Shown: piece after piece, positions 25,000 to 34,302 of the stretch
How positions within the stretch are numbered: the first letter of the stretch is position 1
Layout of the letters: each line of letters begins with the position of its first letter
Source: DATDEW01 sp046590205
Lineage (GTDB): Bacteria > Bacteroidota > Ignavibacteria > Palsa-1295
DNA length: 64,000 bases
NCBI GenBank assembly: GCA_046590205.1
Contig: JBKJTT010000068.1
Location: 1 to 64,000 of the forward strand
Direction: 5' to 3'
Notes under the pieces: model-generated
Database searches by the model: none
Told to the model about the DNA's origin: nothing
The model's input: only the letters and a program-made list of their open reading frames with translations
Position numbers and translations under genes: made by a program

Positions 25000-27900
25000 G
25001 TACGATAAGAACATATCGTCTCACCCTTGTTGCGCTCTTCGCACTGTTGTTTGCAGCAACCCTGCGAAGCCAGAATTGCGAATCGAACATGCTCTTCATA
25101 CAAGACTCTGGTGGATATGCTTACGTCCCGAAGTTCTCTGCAACAAAACTTGGCACGTCATTTACGATAGAGTTTTGGGTACAGTCACTTCGGAGCCAAA
25201 GTGGTAAAGGAATTCTTGAGATAGGGAGAACCGGTGATAGCGGAACAATACGATTTGAGATCGATAGTTCATTCTTAGTCAAAGCAACAACATCTTTTAC
25301 AAATGCTACTGTATCGCTGACCACACCGTCATTTACTCAATCACAGTGGAATCACGTTGTGCTCTCGCTCTCAACAAAAGATACACTTAAATTATATCTT
25401 AATGGTACTCTTGTAGCAAGCCAAAGAGTATCGACACGCACATTACGAACACTCGGGGATACGCTTTTTATTGGTACAAGCAGTTTATTGCAGACAACAC
25501 TTTATGGTAATATTGATGAGCTTCGTATTTGGAACAAAGAACGTACCCTCGCGGAGATACAAATTCACAACACCTCACCGGTTTCGGATACCGCATCAGG
25601 TCTGGCTGCATACTACCGTATGGATGATAGATCAGGGCTTGGAAGACTTTGCGATTTTTCATGGAATGGAAATAATGGGATACTCGTAGGCAATGCTTCT
25701 ACTACCGCGTCCACTTCACCTATCGGAGCACCCGACCATAAGGGGTACATGCTCAAGGCACGGGAAAAGATCGTTGATATGGGGACCATTTCGTGCGGCG
25801 GCTCAAAAGCTGCAACGGTTCATATCACCAACACTGATATTGATACACTTGGAATAAAATCGATCGGGTATTCGAGCGGAAATATCTTCAGTATTACGCG
25901 GACACCGCCGTTCCCTATCTATCCGGGCCGAACGGAAATAATATCAGTCCAAGCAGACGCAAAAAGTATCGGTACGTTCTTTGACACGCTTATCATTGCA
26001 AGCTCGACTGAATGCGGAGGCATCGTAAAGATAATTTTTAAGATCCGAGTTGACTCAGCCGGAGTGGAATTTCTCAATCCAGAAGTGCTCTTAAGTAAGA
26101 TCCCAATATGTGATCTACCCAGAAAATCATCGGTACAGCTCAAGAATACCGGCGGCTCGAAAGTAACTATTGATTCATATCAAATTCTGGATGATCAAGC
26201 AATAGAGATCATCAGTCCTGCACTACCTTTTACTATCGATAGCGGAGCGACACAAGAAGTTCTCTTTACCATCCGTGACCTTCCACCTTCAAAATTTATC
26301 ACACGCCTACGTATCCATACAAAAGAATGTTCAAGGATAGCGGAAGTTTCTTTTGCAGGTGAACGGACAGATGTTGGTTTTATCTTGCCGGAGGAGATGG
26401 TCTATCCTGCGGCGAACATGACTTCCAGCGGAGTAATGTACGACAGCACATTCTTTATCTACAATACAGGCACCTCGGAGATATTTATTAATGATATGAG
26501 GATCATCGGAGATCCTATGTTCCGAATCGTAAAACCAATTTCCGGGAAAATTTATCTTGTCCCCGGTGATACCGCTGAAGTAACGATACGCCTTGATGCA
26601 CGGACGTGCGGGGAGTTTTCCGCAAAGCTCGCACTAAAAGGAGTGCCCTGTGGCATAGATACCTCCATTCGGTTGAATGCTGTTGTTGATGGTCCGCTCA
26701 TCGAACTCAATGATGAGTATGACCTTGGCTCATCATGCTTCGCACATGATACGACAATAACATTCGTTAACCGTTCGGATATCACGACCATTCTTGGCAA
26801 ACCGAGCTTTGATAAAACAAATGTATTCACATACTTCGATCAAGGGCTCCTCCCGAAACAACTTGCACCCGGTGATTCGGTAACAATAGCTCTACGCTTT
26901 AATCCTCTTATCCCGGGAGTACATACAGTGCAGGCAACGCTTCCGCTTACTCCGTGCGGGGAGGTTAGTATTACACTAAAGGGACTTTTAGGAGTTGGGT
27001 TAATTGCAGTGAGTGATTCTCTCATTGATTTCGGTCTCGCCTGTGACCTTATACCACAACAAGAAAGCATCAACATCACGAACAATGCCGGAAAAAACGT
27101 AACTGTAACGACTGCCGACATTATTGGCTCACTCGATTATACGCTTCTTTCCCCATTGCCACCGTTCACTTTGAGTGATGGTGAGACAAAAAATATCATA
27201 GTAGAATATCATCCGGCTTCTCTCGGGCTTGATTCGGCGAACCTTGTGATGAACGATAATGGCTGCTTTGTTACCTCTATCCCTATAGGCGGAATCCGAG
27301 AGATAACATCGCTTAAACTTGTGAGCGATACTATTGTCTTTGATATGACATGCCCAACGAAGCGTTCTCTAAAGAGTTTTGGTATTGAGAATCTCGGTCT
27401 CGGAACGGTATCGATCACGAGTGTAACATTCGGCGGTACAACGTTCGGGATAGGCAATCTTGGGAATGTGAAATTAGGTGCAAAACGAGTTACTACCCTT
27501 CCTATTTCATTTAATCCGAAAACGTTGGGCTTGCATGAAGATATGCTCACCATCGTTTTTGGTCCATGTGATGATACTCTTGTCTTGCACTTGAGGGGGA
27601 TCGGCGGACCTATCGCACGCCTCATTCAAGAAGACACACTTTTTGATTTCGGTGAGGTAAAGATCGGTAACACAAGAACACTTTGTGTAGAGTTCACAAA
27701 CCCAAGCTGTTTGCCGATCATTATAGAGAAGTCGAGCATCTTACTTGATGGTTCGTTCGAGTTAGATTTTACCGACAGTACATTGGAACACTTCCCATAC
27801 AGTGTGACAAAAGATAACCCGATAACATTTTGTTTCCGATATACACCAACGATCGAACGAGAGGACTCAAGAATTTTTAGAATACGTTTTGCCGGGGACA

Positions 27901-29537
27901 GCGTAACAACGATTCTAAAGGGAACGGGCATCACCCCACATATTACTCATACTCATCGAGTTCTTGATTTTGGTGATGTCCTTCTCGATAGTACAAGGAC
28001 ACTCTCTGATACAGTAGCAAATACTGGTAAACTTCCTGTAGTCTTTGTCACTACTCAACCAATCAGTTCTGTATTTACTGTTCTCACTTCTCCTGTAGGA
28101 TTAGCTTCAGGAGATGACTCTCTCTTACGTGTATCCTTCACCCCAAGAGCAGCAATGCTCTATGAGGACACAATCTTCATGCAATGGGAGCAAACCGTTG
28201 ATACGATCATCCTTCGCGGAAGAGGTACAGGGCACGGCGCACTCGTGAATACTACACAAGTTGATTTTGGTGATGTGCGTGTCAATACATCTCAAGACGC
28301 AAAGATCGCTATTACAGCCGGAGATGGATTCCCCGTAATCCTCTCGAACGTTGCTATTACGGGTAGTTCGTTCGGTTTCAGCCCCCCAAGTACTAATACG
28401 CTATCCTCATCACTTGATACTGCATTTGTAATTATCACATATAGTCCTACTCTTGAAGTGAGTGAATTGGTCCAGCTCACCTTCGACGACAATGCAGGCA
28501 ACAAAAAGTCTGTAAATCTCAAAGGACGAGGCGTTGAGGCACATCTGCGAATTGATACACAGTTCGTTGATTTCGGTGTAGTAAAAATTGGTACTGAAAA
28601 AACAGCATTGATACCAGTACTGAATACCGGTGACTACCCACTTTCTATATCAGAAGCAAGACCCGATATTCGTTCTGTTTTTGACTTGATAAAATTACCA
28701 GGTGACATCCCTGCACGTTCAAGCGAATACTTTGAGTATGTATTCAAGCCGGTAACTGACATTGAGTATTTTGATGCCGTAACCATCACTGCAGACGCTC
28801 CAGAAAAAGAACGTACTATTATCATTCGCGGTGAAGGCACATTCGGAGATATTATCTATTCGGTTGGAAATGTTACTCTTAACGTAGGTGATATAGTTGA
28901 ACTGCCTGTTTCAATTGGTGGTACTGACTTTGCTTCTGTTGCTATTGATAGCTTCACGTGTGTAGTTCATTATGATCCGACCGTCATGTTCGTCCATGAT
29001 GTCATAACAGAGAATACACTTTCAAGTGGGATGATGATGATCGTTGATCGTCTGCCCAAAGACAGCATTATCCGTATTCACGGATTTGCAAAACGATTAC
29101 CAAGTACACCCGGTGTCCTCTTTAACTTGAAGGTAGAAGCATTACTCGGACCTATCGATACCACAAGTGTCATGCTTGCCTCATCATCACCGAAACATCA
29201 ATCACCGCAGGCAGCGCAAGGGCTATTTACCGTTGCTGATTGCGGAAAATACCGAACAAATATTCACTACAAGGGACCTTACTCGCTTTCTGCTCCGAAG
29301 CCGAATCCGGTGACTTCGACGCTGTCGCTCTCGTATGAACTCGGTCTTGACGGATTTGTCTCAATGGATATTATCGATGAACTCGGAGTGGTCGTAAAAC
29401 GAATTCTTTCCGACTCACAAAAAAGAGGAAAGCACAACGTTGTTGTAAATGTCGCCGACCTGCCCAGTGGTATGTTCACCTATATCCTACAAAGTTTGGA
29501 ATACCGCGAAGCAAAGAGCTTTATTATCTCAAAATAA
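24996..29537 (+). CDS. giant T9SS cargo: LamG, anchor-D repeats, cohesin-like, sorting domain
   Basis: 1513 residues from a GTG at 24996 that overlaps the upstream stop by 4 bases. A signal peptide (about 1-26) is followed by a LamG/concanavalin-like domain at about 30-215 (FTIEFWVQS and IDELRIWNKERTLAEIQ). Next come roughly ten choice-of-anchor-D (Hydin-like) repeats at about 245-1275 (recurring VDFGDV, LDFGDV, DTLFDFGEVKIGNTRT). A cohesin-like module sits at about 1275-1415 and a type A sorting domain at the C-terminus (PNPVTSTLSLSYELG, then PSGMFTYILQS). Predicted to be secreted by type IX secretion as a long adhesin-like surface protein. Coupling to the OmpA-domain protein suggests joint envelope assembly. 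Confidence 0.85.
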   Translation: MSTIRTYRLTLVALFALLFAATLRSQNCESNMLFIQDSGGYAYVPKFSATKLGTSFTIEFWVQSLRSQSGKGILEIGRTGDSGTIRFEIDSSFLVKATTSFTNATVSLTTPSFTQSQWNHVVLSLSTKDTLKLYLNGTLVASQRVSTRTLRTLGDTLFIGTSSLLQTTLYGNIDELRIWNKERTLAEIQIHNTSPVSDTASGLAAYYRMDDRSGLGRLCDFSWNGNNGILVGNASTTASTSPIGAPDHKGYMLKAREKIVDMGTISCGGSKAATVHITNTDIDTLGIKSIGYSSGNIFSITRTPPFPIYPGRTEIISVQADAKSIGTFFDTLIIASSTECGGIVKIIFKIRVDSAGVEFLNPEVLLSKIPICDLPRKSSVQLKNTGGSKVTIDSYQILDDQAIEIISPALPFTIDSGATQEVLFTIRDLPPSKFITRLRIHTKECSRIAEVSFAGERTDVGFILPEEMVYPAANMTSSGVMYDSTFFIYNTGTSEIFINDMRIIGDPMFRIVKPISGKIYLVPGDTAEVTIRLDARTCGEFSAKLALKGVPCGIDTSIRLNAVVDGPLIELNDEYDLGSSCFAHDTTITFVNRSDITTILGKPSFDKTNVFTYFDQGLLPKQLAPGDSVTIALRFNPLIPGVHTVQATLPLTPCGEVSITLKGLLGVGLIAVSDSLIDFGLACDLIPQQESINITNNAGKNVTVTTADIIGSLDYTLLSPLPPFTLSDGETKNIIVEYHPASLGLDSANLVMNDNGCFVTSIPIGGIREITSLKLVSDTIVFDMTCPTKRSLKSFGIENLGLGTVSITSVTFGGTTFGIGNLGNVKLGAKRVTTLPISFNPKTLGLHEDMLTIVFGPCDDTLVLHLRGIGGPIARLIQEDTLFDFGEVKIGNTRTLCVEFTNPSCLPIIIEKSSILLDGSFELDFTDSTLEHFPYSVTKDNPITFCFRYTPTIEREDSRIFRIRFAGDSVTTILKGTGITPHITHTHRVLDFGDVLLDSTRTLSDTVANTGKLPVVFVTTQPISSVFTVLTSPVGLASGDDSLLRVSFTPRAAMLYEDTIFMQWEQTVDTIILRGRGTGHGALVNTTQVDFGDVRVNTSQDAKIAITAGDGFPVILSNVAITGSSFGFSPPSTNTLSSSLDTAFVIITYSPTLEVSELVQLTFDDNAGNKKSVNLKGRGVEAHLRIDTQFVDFGVVKIGTEKTALIPVLNTGDYPLSISEARPDIRSVFDLIKLPGDIPARSSEYFEYVFKPVTDIEYFDAVTITADAPEKERTIIIRGEGTFGDIIYSVGNVTLNVGDIVELPVSIGGTDFASVAIDSFTCVVHYDPTVMFVHDVITENTLSSGMMMIVDRLPKDSIIRIHGFAKRLPSTPGVLFNLKVEALLGPIDTTSVMLASSSPKHQSPQAAQGLFTVADCGKYRTNIHYKGPYSLSAPKPNPVTSTLSLSYELGLDGFVSMDIIDELGVVVKRILSDSQKRGKHNVVVNVADLPSGMFTYILQSLEYREAKSFIISK

Positions 29538-29566
29538 GATGTTGTAAAACCTCTCGTAGTTTGCCG

Positions 29567-29574
29567 TATTTTTG
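29567..29574 (+). promoter_or_regulatory. candidate -7 element (TATTTTTG) for dcd
   Basis: An exact TAnnTTTG that ends only 6 bases before the ATG at 29581, implying a leaderless or nearly leaderless messenger. A TTG lies 22 bases upstream (29542-29544), slightly long for the consensus. Confidence 0.4.
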
Positions 29575-29580
29575 CACAAT

Positions 29581-30138
29581 ATGATACTAACCGATAAAGA
29601 AATCTTAAACGAAATCGAGGCAGGGACGATACTCATCGAGCCATATCGCCGCGAAGACCTCGGCTCTAATAGTTATGATGTTCACCTGGGTGCACCGCTT
29701 GCAACCTATCGCTCTGCAACTCTCGATGCAAGAGCCCATAACGAGATCGAGCATTTTATGATACCCCCTGAAGGGTACGTACTTCACCCGGATACGCTCT
29801 ATCTTGGCGTGACCGAAGAATATACCGAGACACATAAGCACGTCCCTTTCCTTGAGGGCAAATCATCTGTCGGCAGACTCGGGATTGATATTCATGCAAC
29901 CGCAGGCAAAGGTGATGTTGGCTTCTGTAATTATTGGACGCTTGAAATATCAGTGAAGCAGCCAGTCCGTATCTATGCCGGAATGCCTATTGGACAGCTT
30001 ATTTACTTTGTTGTACAAGGTGAATGCCTTGTACCCTATAATACCAAAGGAAATGCGAAATATAACGCCCGCACTACCCGTCCAGTCGAATCAATGATGT
30101 TTAAGAACTTCGACGAAAAAGAGGGCAAATGGAAATAA
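29581..30138 (+). CDS. dcd: dCTP deaminase
   Basis: 185 residues from the ATG at 29581 (family proteins begin MxLxD as here). The dUTPase-fold enzyme deaminates dCTP to dUTP for thymidylate synthesis. EGKSSVGRLGIDIHATAGKG at 92-111 and YWTLEISV, with the likely catalytic Glu122, match the family's active-site motifs. Whether it also has dUTPase activity (bifunctional type) cannot be read from sequence. Cytoplasmic, monocistronic. Confidence 0.93.
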   Translation: MILTDKEILNEIEAGTILIEPYRREDLGSNSYDVHLGAPLATYRSATLDARAHNEIEHFMIPPEGYVLHPDTLYLGVTEEYTETHKHVPFLEGKSSVGRLGIDIHATAGKGDVGFCNYWTLEISVKQPVRIYAGMPIGQLIYFVVQGECLVPYNTKGNAKYNARTTRPVESMMFKNFDEKEGKWK

Positions 30139-30222
30139 TCTACAACTGAAACTCAATAGCCTAAATAATCCTTTTATATGATTGCCGCTAGTTACGGTCA
30201 TTCATGTAAAAGTAGTTAGATT

Positions 30223-33177
30223 ATGTTAAAAAAATATGGTTTTATTTTGAGTTGTGCCCTCCTTTCTGCGTTCGACCTCCCAGTAACAGCGCAAGAAGTA
30301 AAGGAAGCTGAAGTCCTGAAATCACCTTTCAAATCGACGAGTGAAATTGGTGCTTTCAAAGAGTTAAATCTTTACCCTGAAAGTATACGCCGCTCGAAGC
30401 CATTCGCACGGTATATGCACCGATTCCAACGTGTCGCCGAAGTTAATGGTACGTACGATGCAGTTTCCAGATACGAATCATTTACCGAATCACAAGGACA
30501 TTTGCTCCAGGCATCCTATAAGCAAAGCAAGGGAGAAAATTCGATCTTTGCAGATGCGTGGGTAAATATTGGACCCTCGAACCGTGGCGGCTGCACAAAA
30601 GCACTTGCTATCGACCCCACTAATGGTAATATAGTCTATGCCGGGGCAGCCGGAGGCGGTGTCTGGAAAACAACCAATGGCGGTTCTTCGTGGACAGCGC
30701 TTACTGATCTTGTCATCCCTGACCTTGCAACAGTATCCATTGCCATTGACCCAAGCAATACAAATACGATCTATGCCGGCTCTGGTGATGGTTCTCTCGC
30801 CACTGACGGGCTTGCAGGTACAGGGCTTTATAAGTCAACCAATGCAGGCGGCTCATGGACAAAGGTTGGCTCAACACAGCTTTCACGAACAGTGAACAAA
30901 GTACTTGTCCACCCGACGAACTCTAATGTTGTCTTTGCTTGCAACTTTGATGGTTCCGGTACGAACGGGAAAGGACTTTACCGTTCAACAAACGGTGGGA
31001 CAAGTTTTACCAGAGTCCACCCGACTACTAAAAATGCTGATGGTGTGATTTGGGATATTGTTCAAGGAGCAACGATCAGCGGCAAAACTATTTTCTATCT
31101 TGTCGAAGGAAATCTTGGCAATGGCACTTCAACAGAGTGCGGTATCTATAAATCAATTGATGACGGAGTCACGTGGGGTAAGCTTTTAACGACTACCCTT
31201 CCCGATGGCTCGCTCATCGGTAAAGCTGCGCTTGCTTGCCCTAAGGCAAACCTATCAAAACTCTATTGCTTCATGGCTACACCGGCTGGTAACTTACGCG
31301 GACTTTACCGCTCGACCGACGGTGGCTCATCATTTAGTACCATCACCGTACCCAGCACCATCTTTTCTCCAAGCGGTGGGACCGGTCAAGGATGGTACGA
31401 TCTCTGTATCGGAGTTTCTCCAAACTCAGGAGGTACAGGCGGAAATGATACCGTTCTCATCGGAGGCGTAGAAGCATATCGTACATATAACGGCGGTTCA
31501 ACTTGGATCGCTTATAGCGACTACGACAATAACTCTGCTGTCCACGTTGATCATCATGCGATCGCATTCAATCCGGTTAGTTCAAAGCAGATATTTATTG
31601 GCAATGATGGCGGTATCTATAAATCAACAAATACCGGCAGCTCGTGGAATTACACAAGCAATAATTACAACACTATGCGCTTTTACCACATCGGTCTTGA
31701 TAAGACTGATTACAAAGCGACAATGGGCGGCAGTCAAGATCAGGGTACATGGCGCACGTATAGCGGTGGAAGTCCTTCATTCCGATTTGGTGGTGACGGA
31801 TTCAACGTTATCATTGATCCAACTATACCGAGTACGTATTATTGTGAGGGCCCTTATGGAGAGCTTTTCAGAATCACAGGCAATGGATTATTGACAACAC
31901 CGATCAGTGGTTCCTCGTTTGAATCTGAATCGGCATGGGATACACCATTTATCATGGCTCCTAAGAGCAGTACCACTCTATATACCGGACGTACAAAGGT
32001 ATGGAAAACAACAGACCAAGGCACTACCTGGACAGCGATATCTCCTGTCTTAAATGCCTCTCATATCCAAGCACTTGCTGTTTCTCCATCAAATAGTAAT
32101 GTGATATTTGCCGGATTAACAACAGGGCGCATCAAAAAAACTACGAATGGCGGTACCGATTGGACAGATGAAAATACGGGTACATCTGCAACGGTCGAAT
32201 CGATCGTATGCCATCCTCGCGACAAGGACTGGGCACTGGTTTCGCTCAGTGCAACCTCAACAGCAACTCCACGTGTCATGCTCACTACCAATGGCGGTAC
32301 TGATTGGACAAGCAAATCCGGTACAACAACTACAACACGTTTGCCGGGTGTACCTGTCAATCAAGTTGCACTTGACTCAACAGATCCCGCAAATATCTGG
32401 TATGCAGCAACAGACAACGGGATGTATTACACACGCGACGCCGGTGCGACATGGTCAATTGCCGGTTCAGGTATAGGACTTTCGCCTTGTTGGGATGTGC
32501 AAGTTCATCCGAATAAGATCACGATACGTGTCGGTACACATGGCAGAAGTATTTGGGAAGCAAATGCAAATATCCTTCCGGTAGAACTTACGAGTTTGAC
32601 CGCCCGCCGTACGCTCAGCGGCACCGCACTTGCATGGGCTACTGAAAGCGAGACAACCAATAGCGGCTTCAAGGTGCAGCGCAGCTTTAACTACGATGAG
32701 TTCGAAGATATTGCCTTCATCCCGGGGGCAGGCAACTCCAACATTCATCGCGATTATAGTTATCTTGACACCAAAATGGATGCCGGGTATTATATCTATC
32801 GCTTAAAACAAATTGATCTTGACGGCTCGGAACACTTATCGAATATCGTAGAAGTTCGCTATGGCACTGACGGGACTTCTCGACTTGACCAAAATTTCCC
32901 GAATCCATTTGTTATGAGCGTAAGCGGTTCTTCAACTACGAAGATACGTTTTGCACTTTCGACAAATGACAAAGCAACGCTTTCTATCTATTCAGTCACC
33001 GGAGATCATATCCGCACACTCATGCGAGCTGAAGAGCTACCTGCCGGAGAACAGATAGTTAACTGGGATGGAAAAGATGAAAGTGGTGGTATGGTAGCAG
33101 ATGGTGTCTATCAATACACCCTTGAACTCGATAGCGGGACAAAGCTTTGGAATAAGATGGTTGTTCTAAAACAATAA
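30223..33177 (+). CDS. secreted BNR/sortilin-like repeat protein with FlgD/T9SS C-terminus
   Basis: 984 residues. A signal peptide (KKYGFILSCALLSAFDLPVT) is followed by a polar linker. Residues about 110-785 are a chain of BNR / VPS10-type repeats: VYAGAAGGGVWKTTNGGSSW, IYAGSGDG, then LYRSTNGGTSF, LYRSTDGGSSF, IYKSTNTGSSW and GRIKKTTNGGTDW. These form one or two large beta-propellers like those of glycoside-hydrolase family 74 and sortilins. Catalytic acids of GH74 are not identified, so no enzymatic activity is claimed. The C-terminus is a FlgD-Ig-like sorting domain (LDQNFPNPFVMSVSG, then YSVTGDHIRTLM). Predicted type IX secretion cargo. Confidence 0.85.
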   Translation: MLKKYGFILSCALLSAFDLPVTAQEVKEAEVLKSPFKSTSEIGAFKELNLYPESIRRSKPFARYMHRFQRVAEVNGTYDAVSRYESFTESQGHLLQASYKQSKGENSIFADAWVNIGPSNRGGCTKALAIDPTNGNIVYAGAAGGGVWKTTNGGSSWTALTDLVIPDLATVSIAIDPSNTNTIYAGSGDGSLATDGLAGTGLYKSTNAGGSWTKVGSTQLSRTVNKVLVHPTNSNVVFACNFDGSGTNGKGLYRSTNGGTSFTRVHPTTKNADGVIWDIVQGATISGKTIFYLVEGNLGNGTSTECGIYKSIDDGVTWGKLLTTTLPDGSLIGKAALACPKANLSKLYCFMATPAGNLRGLYRSTDGGSSFSTITVPSTIFSPSGGTGQGWYDLCIGVSPNSGGTGGNDTVLIGGVEAYRTYNGGSTWIAYSDYDNNSAVHVDHHAIAFNPVSSKQIFIGNDGGIYKSTNTGSSWNYTSNNYNTMRFYHIGLDKTDYKATMGGSQDQGTWRTYSGGSPSFRFGGDGFNVIIDPTIPSTYYCEGPYGELFRITGNGLLTTPISGSSFESESAWDTPFIMAPKSSTTLYTGRTKVWKTTDQGTTWTAISPVLNASHIQALAVSPSNSNVIFAGLTTGRIKKTTNGGTDWTDENTGTSATVESIVCHPRDKDWALVSLSATSTATPRVMLTTNGGTDWTSKSGTTTTTRLPGVPVNQVALDSTDPANIWYAATDNGMYYTRDAGATWSIAGSGIGLSPCWDVQVHPNKITIRVGTHGRSIWEANANILPVELTSLTARRTLSGTALAWATESETTNSGFKVQRSFNYDEFEDIAFIPGAGNSNIHRDYSYLDTKMDAGYYIYRLKQIDLDGSEHLSNIVEVRYGTDGTSRLDQNFPNPFVMSVSGSSTTKIRFALSTNDKATLSIYSVTGDHIRTLMRAEELPAGEQIVNWDGKDESGGMVADGVYQYTLELDSGTKLWNKMVVLKQ

Positions 33178-33183
33178 TTAGTA

Positions 33184-33209
33184 AAGAGGTCAGCTTCGGC
33201 TGACCTCTT
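33184..33209 (+). terminator. terminator after the BNR-repeat cargo gene
   Basis: AAGAGGTCAGC and GCTGACCTCTT form a perfect 11-bp stem around a TTCG loop. The T run after it is weak (TTGGTTT), and the next start codon follows 18 bases later, so some read-through is likely. Confidence 0.7.
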
Positions 33210-33227
33210 GGTTTGAGAGTAGCAGCG

Positions 33228-34253
33228 ATGAACACACAACGGCTTGACATCATAAACATTGGTCTGATGCTGCTCTCGTTCGGCTCGGCGTTGCTGTTCC
33301 CTGCCGAAACATTTCTTGTTGCTATTATGATTCTTGGACCGTTGCATTATCTTACTGAAATGCCATGGCTTGAGAAGAAGGGGTTCTTCATTCCTTCAAA
33401 AAAGATGGTATGGCTGCTTGTAGGAATGGGAGTACTCATTATTTTTCTGCAATTTGGGAAAGATCTACTCCCTGAAGGAAGCGGTAAGTGGACATTCCGA
33501 ACAATGGGCATGTTAGCTGGAGCATGTTTCCTCGTAGCGTTTTCGCTTACAATGTTCAAGAAGTTATCTTTAATACTAGTCGCTCTTGTTGTCATTCTTA
33601 TTGCTTCATGGTTTCTTTCCGAATCACCACAATATACACAGCTTTTTCTAAATCTATTCCCTACACTTATCCATGTCTTCATTTTTACGAGTGCATTTAT
33701 CCTTTTCGGCGCGCTCAAACATAAAAGTAAAACCGGAATCGCTTCACTTCTTGTTTACACAGTATGCACGGCGTTGATATTCCTTTTTACTCCAAGTGCT
33801 TCAGATGCAACCCTTAATCCGACTGTCATTAATCTATATTACTATCAAGCGGATATACACATGAGCTTGGTCTCGATACTTAACTTCCCTACTATCGGTC
33901 CGGATAATTATGATTTGGATAATCTCATTTTCTATTCGCCTGCGGGAATAACAGTAATGAGATTTATTGCCTTTACCTACATGTATCACTTCCTCAACTG
34001 GTTCTCAAAAACATCTATTATCAAGTGGCATGAAAATAGTCGGTTCGTCCTTGTAGGAGTGTTTAGTGTTTGGATTGGTGTGCTCATATTATATTGGATC
34101 GATCTATCGTTGAGTTTGAATATCATCTACGTACTGGGTATCTTCCATGTGATACTTGAGTACCCTCTCAATCACCGATCGTTCGTTGGTATTGGTCAAG
34201 AGCTCAGGAAGCTCTTTGCCGGTGGTTCGCTCACACCTGCCGATTCGCGATAA
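33228..34253 (+). CDS. polytopic membrane protein of unknown function
   Basis: 341 residues from the ATG at 33228; a TTG five codons earlier is less likely. Eight or nine hydrophobic segments are visible (for example INIGLMLLSFGSALLFPAET, VWLLVGMGVLIIFL, LSLILVALVVILIASWFLSE, VFIFTSAFILFGAL, FVLVGVFSVWIGVLILYWID). Histidines sit in or beside them: GPLHYLTEMPW, YYQADIHMSL, FTYMYHFLNWFSKTSIIKWH, GIFHVILEYPLNHR. This resembles a Bacteroidota family sometimes labelled beta-carotene monooxygenase (Brp/Blh-like), but that label is uncertain. Conserved histidines could bind iron. It overlaps nothing but begins a tight same-strand run, and the next gene's open frame starts within it. Confidence 0.6.
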   Translation: MNTQRLDIINIGLMLLSFGSALLFPAETFLVAIMILGPLHYLTEMPWLEKKGFFIPSKKMVWLLVGMGVLIIFLQFGKDLLPEGSGKWTFRTMGMLAGACFLVAFSLTMFKKLSLILVALVVILIASWFLSESPQYTQLFLNLFPTLIHVFIFTSAFILFGALKHKSKTGIASLLVYTVCTALIFLFTPSASDATLNPTVINLYYYQADIHMSLVSILNFPTIGPDNYDLDNLIFYSPAGITVMRFIAFTYMYHFLNWFSKTSIIKWHENSRFVLVGVFSVWIGVLILYWIDLSLSLNIIYVLGIFHVILEYPLNHRSFVGIGQELRKLFAGGSLTPADSR

Positions 34254-34302
34254 AAGGAAATACTTCCTGCGTATATCGGGTTTTCTATACGAGCAATTTA
34301 CT

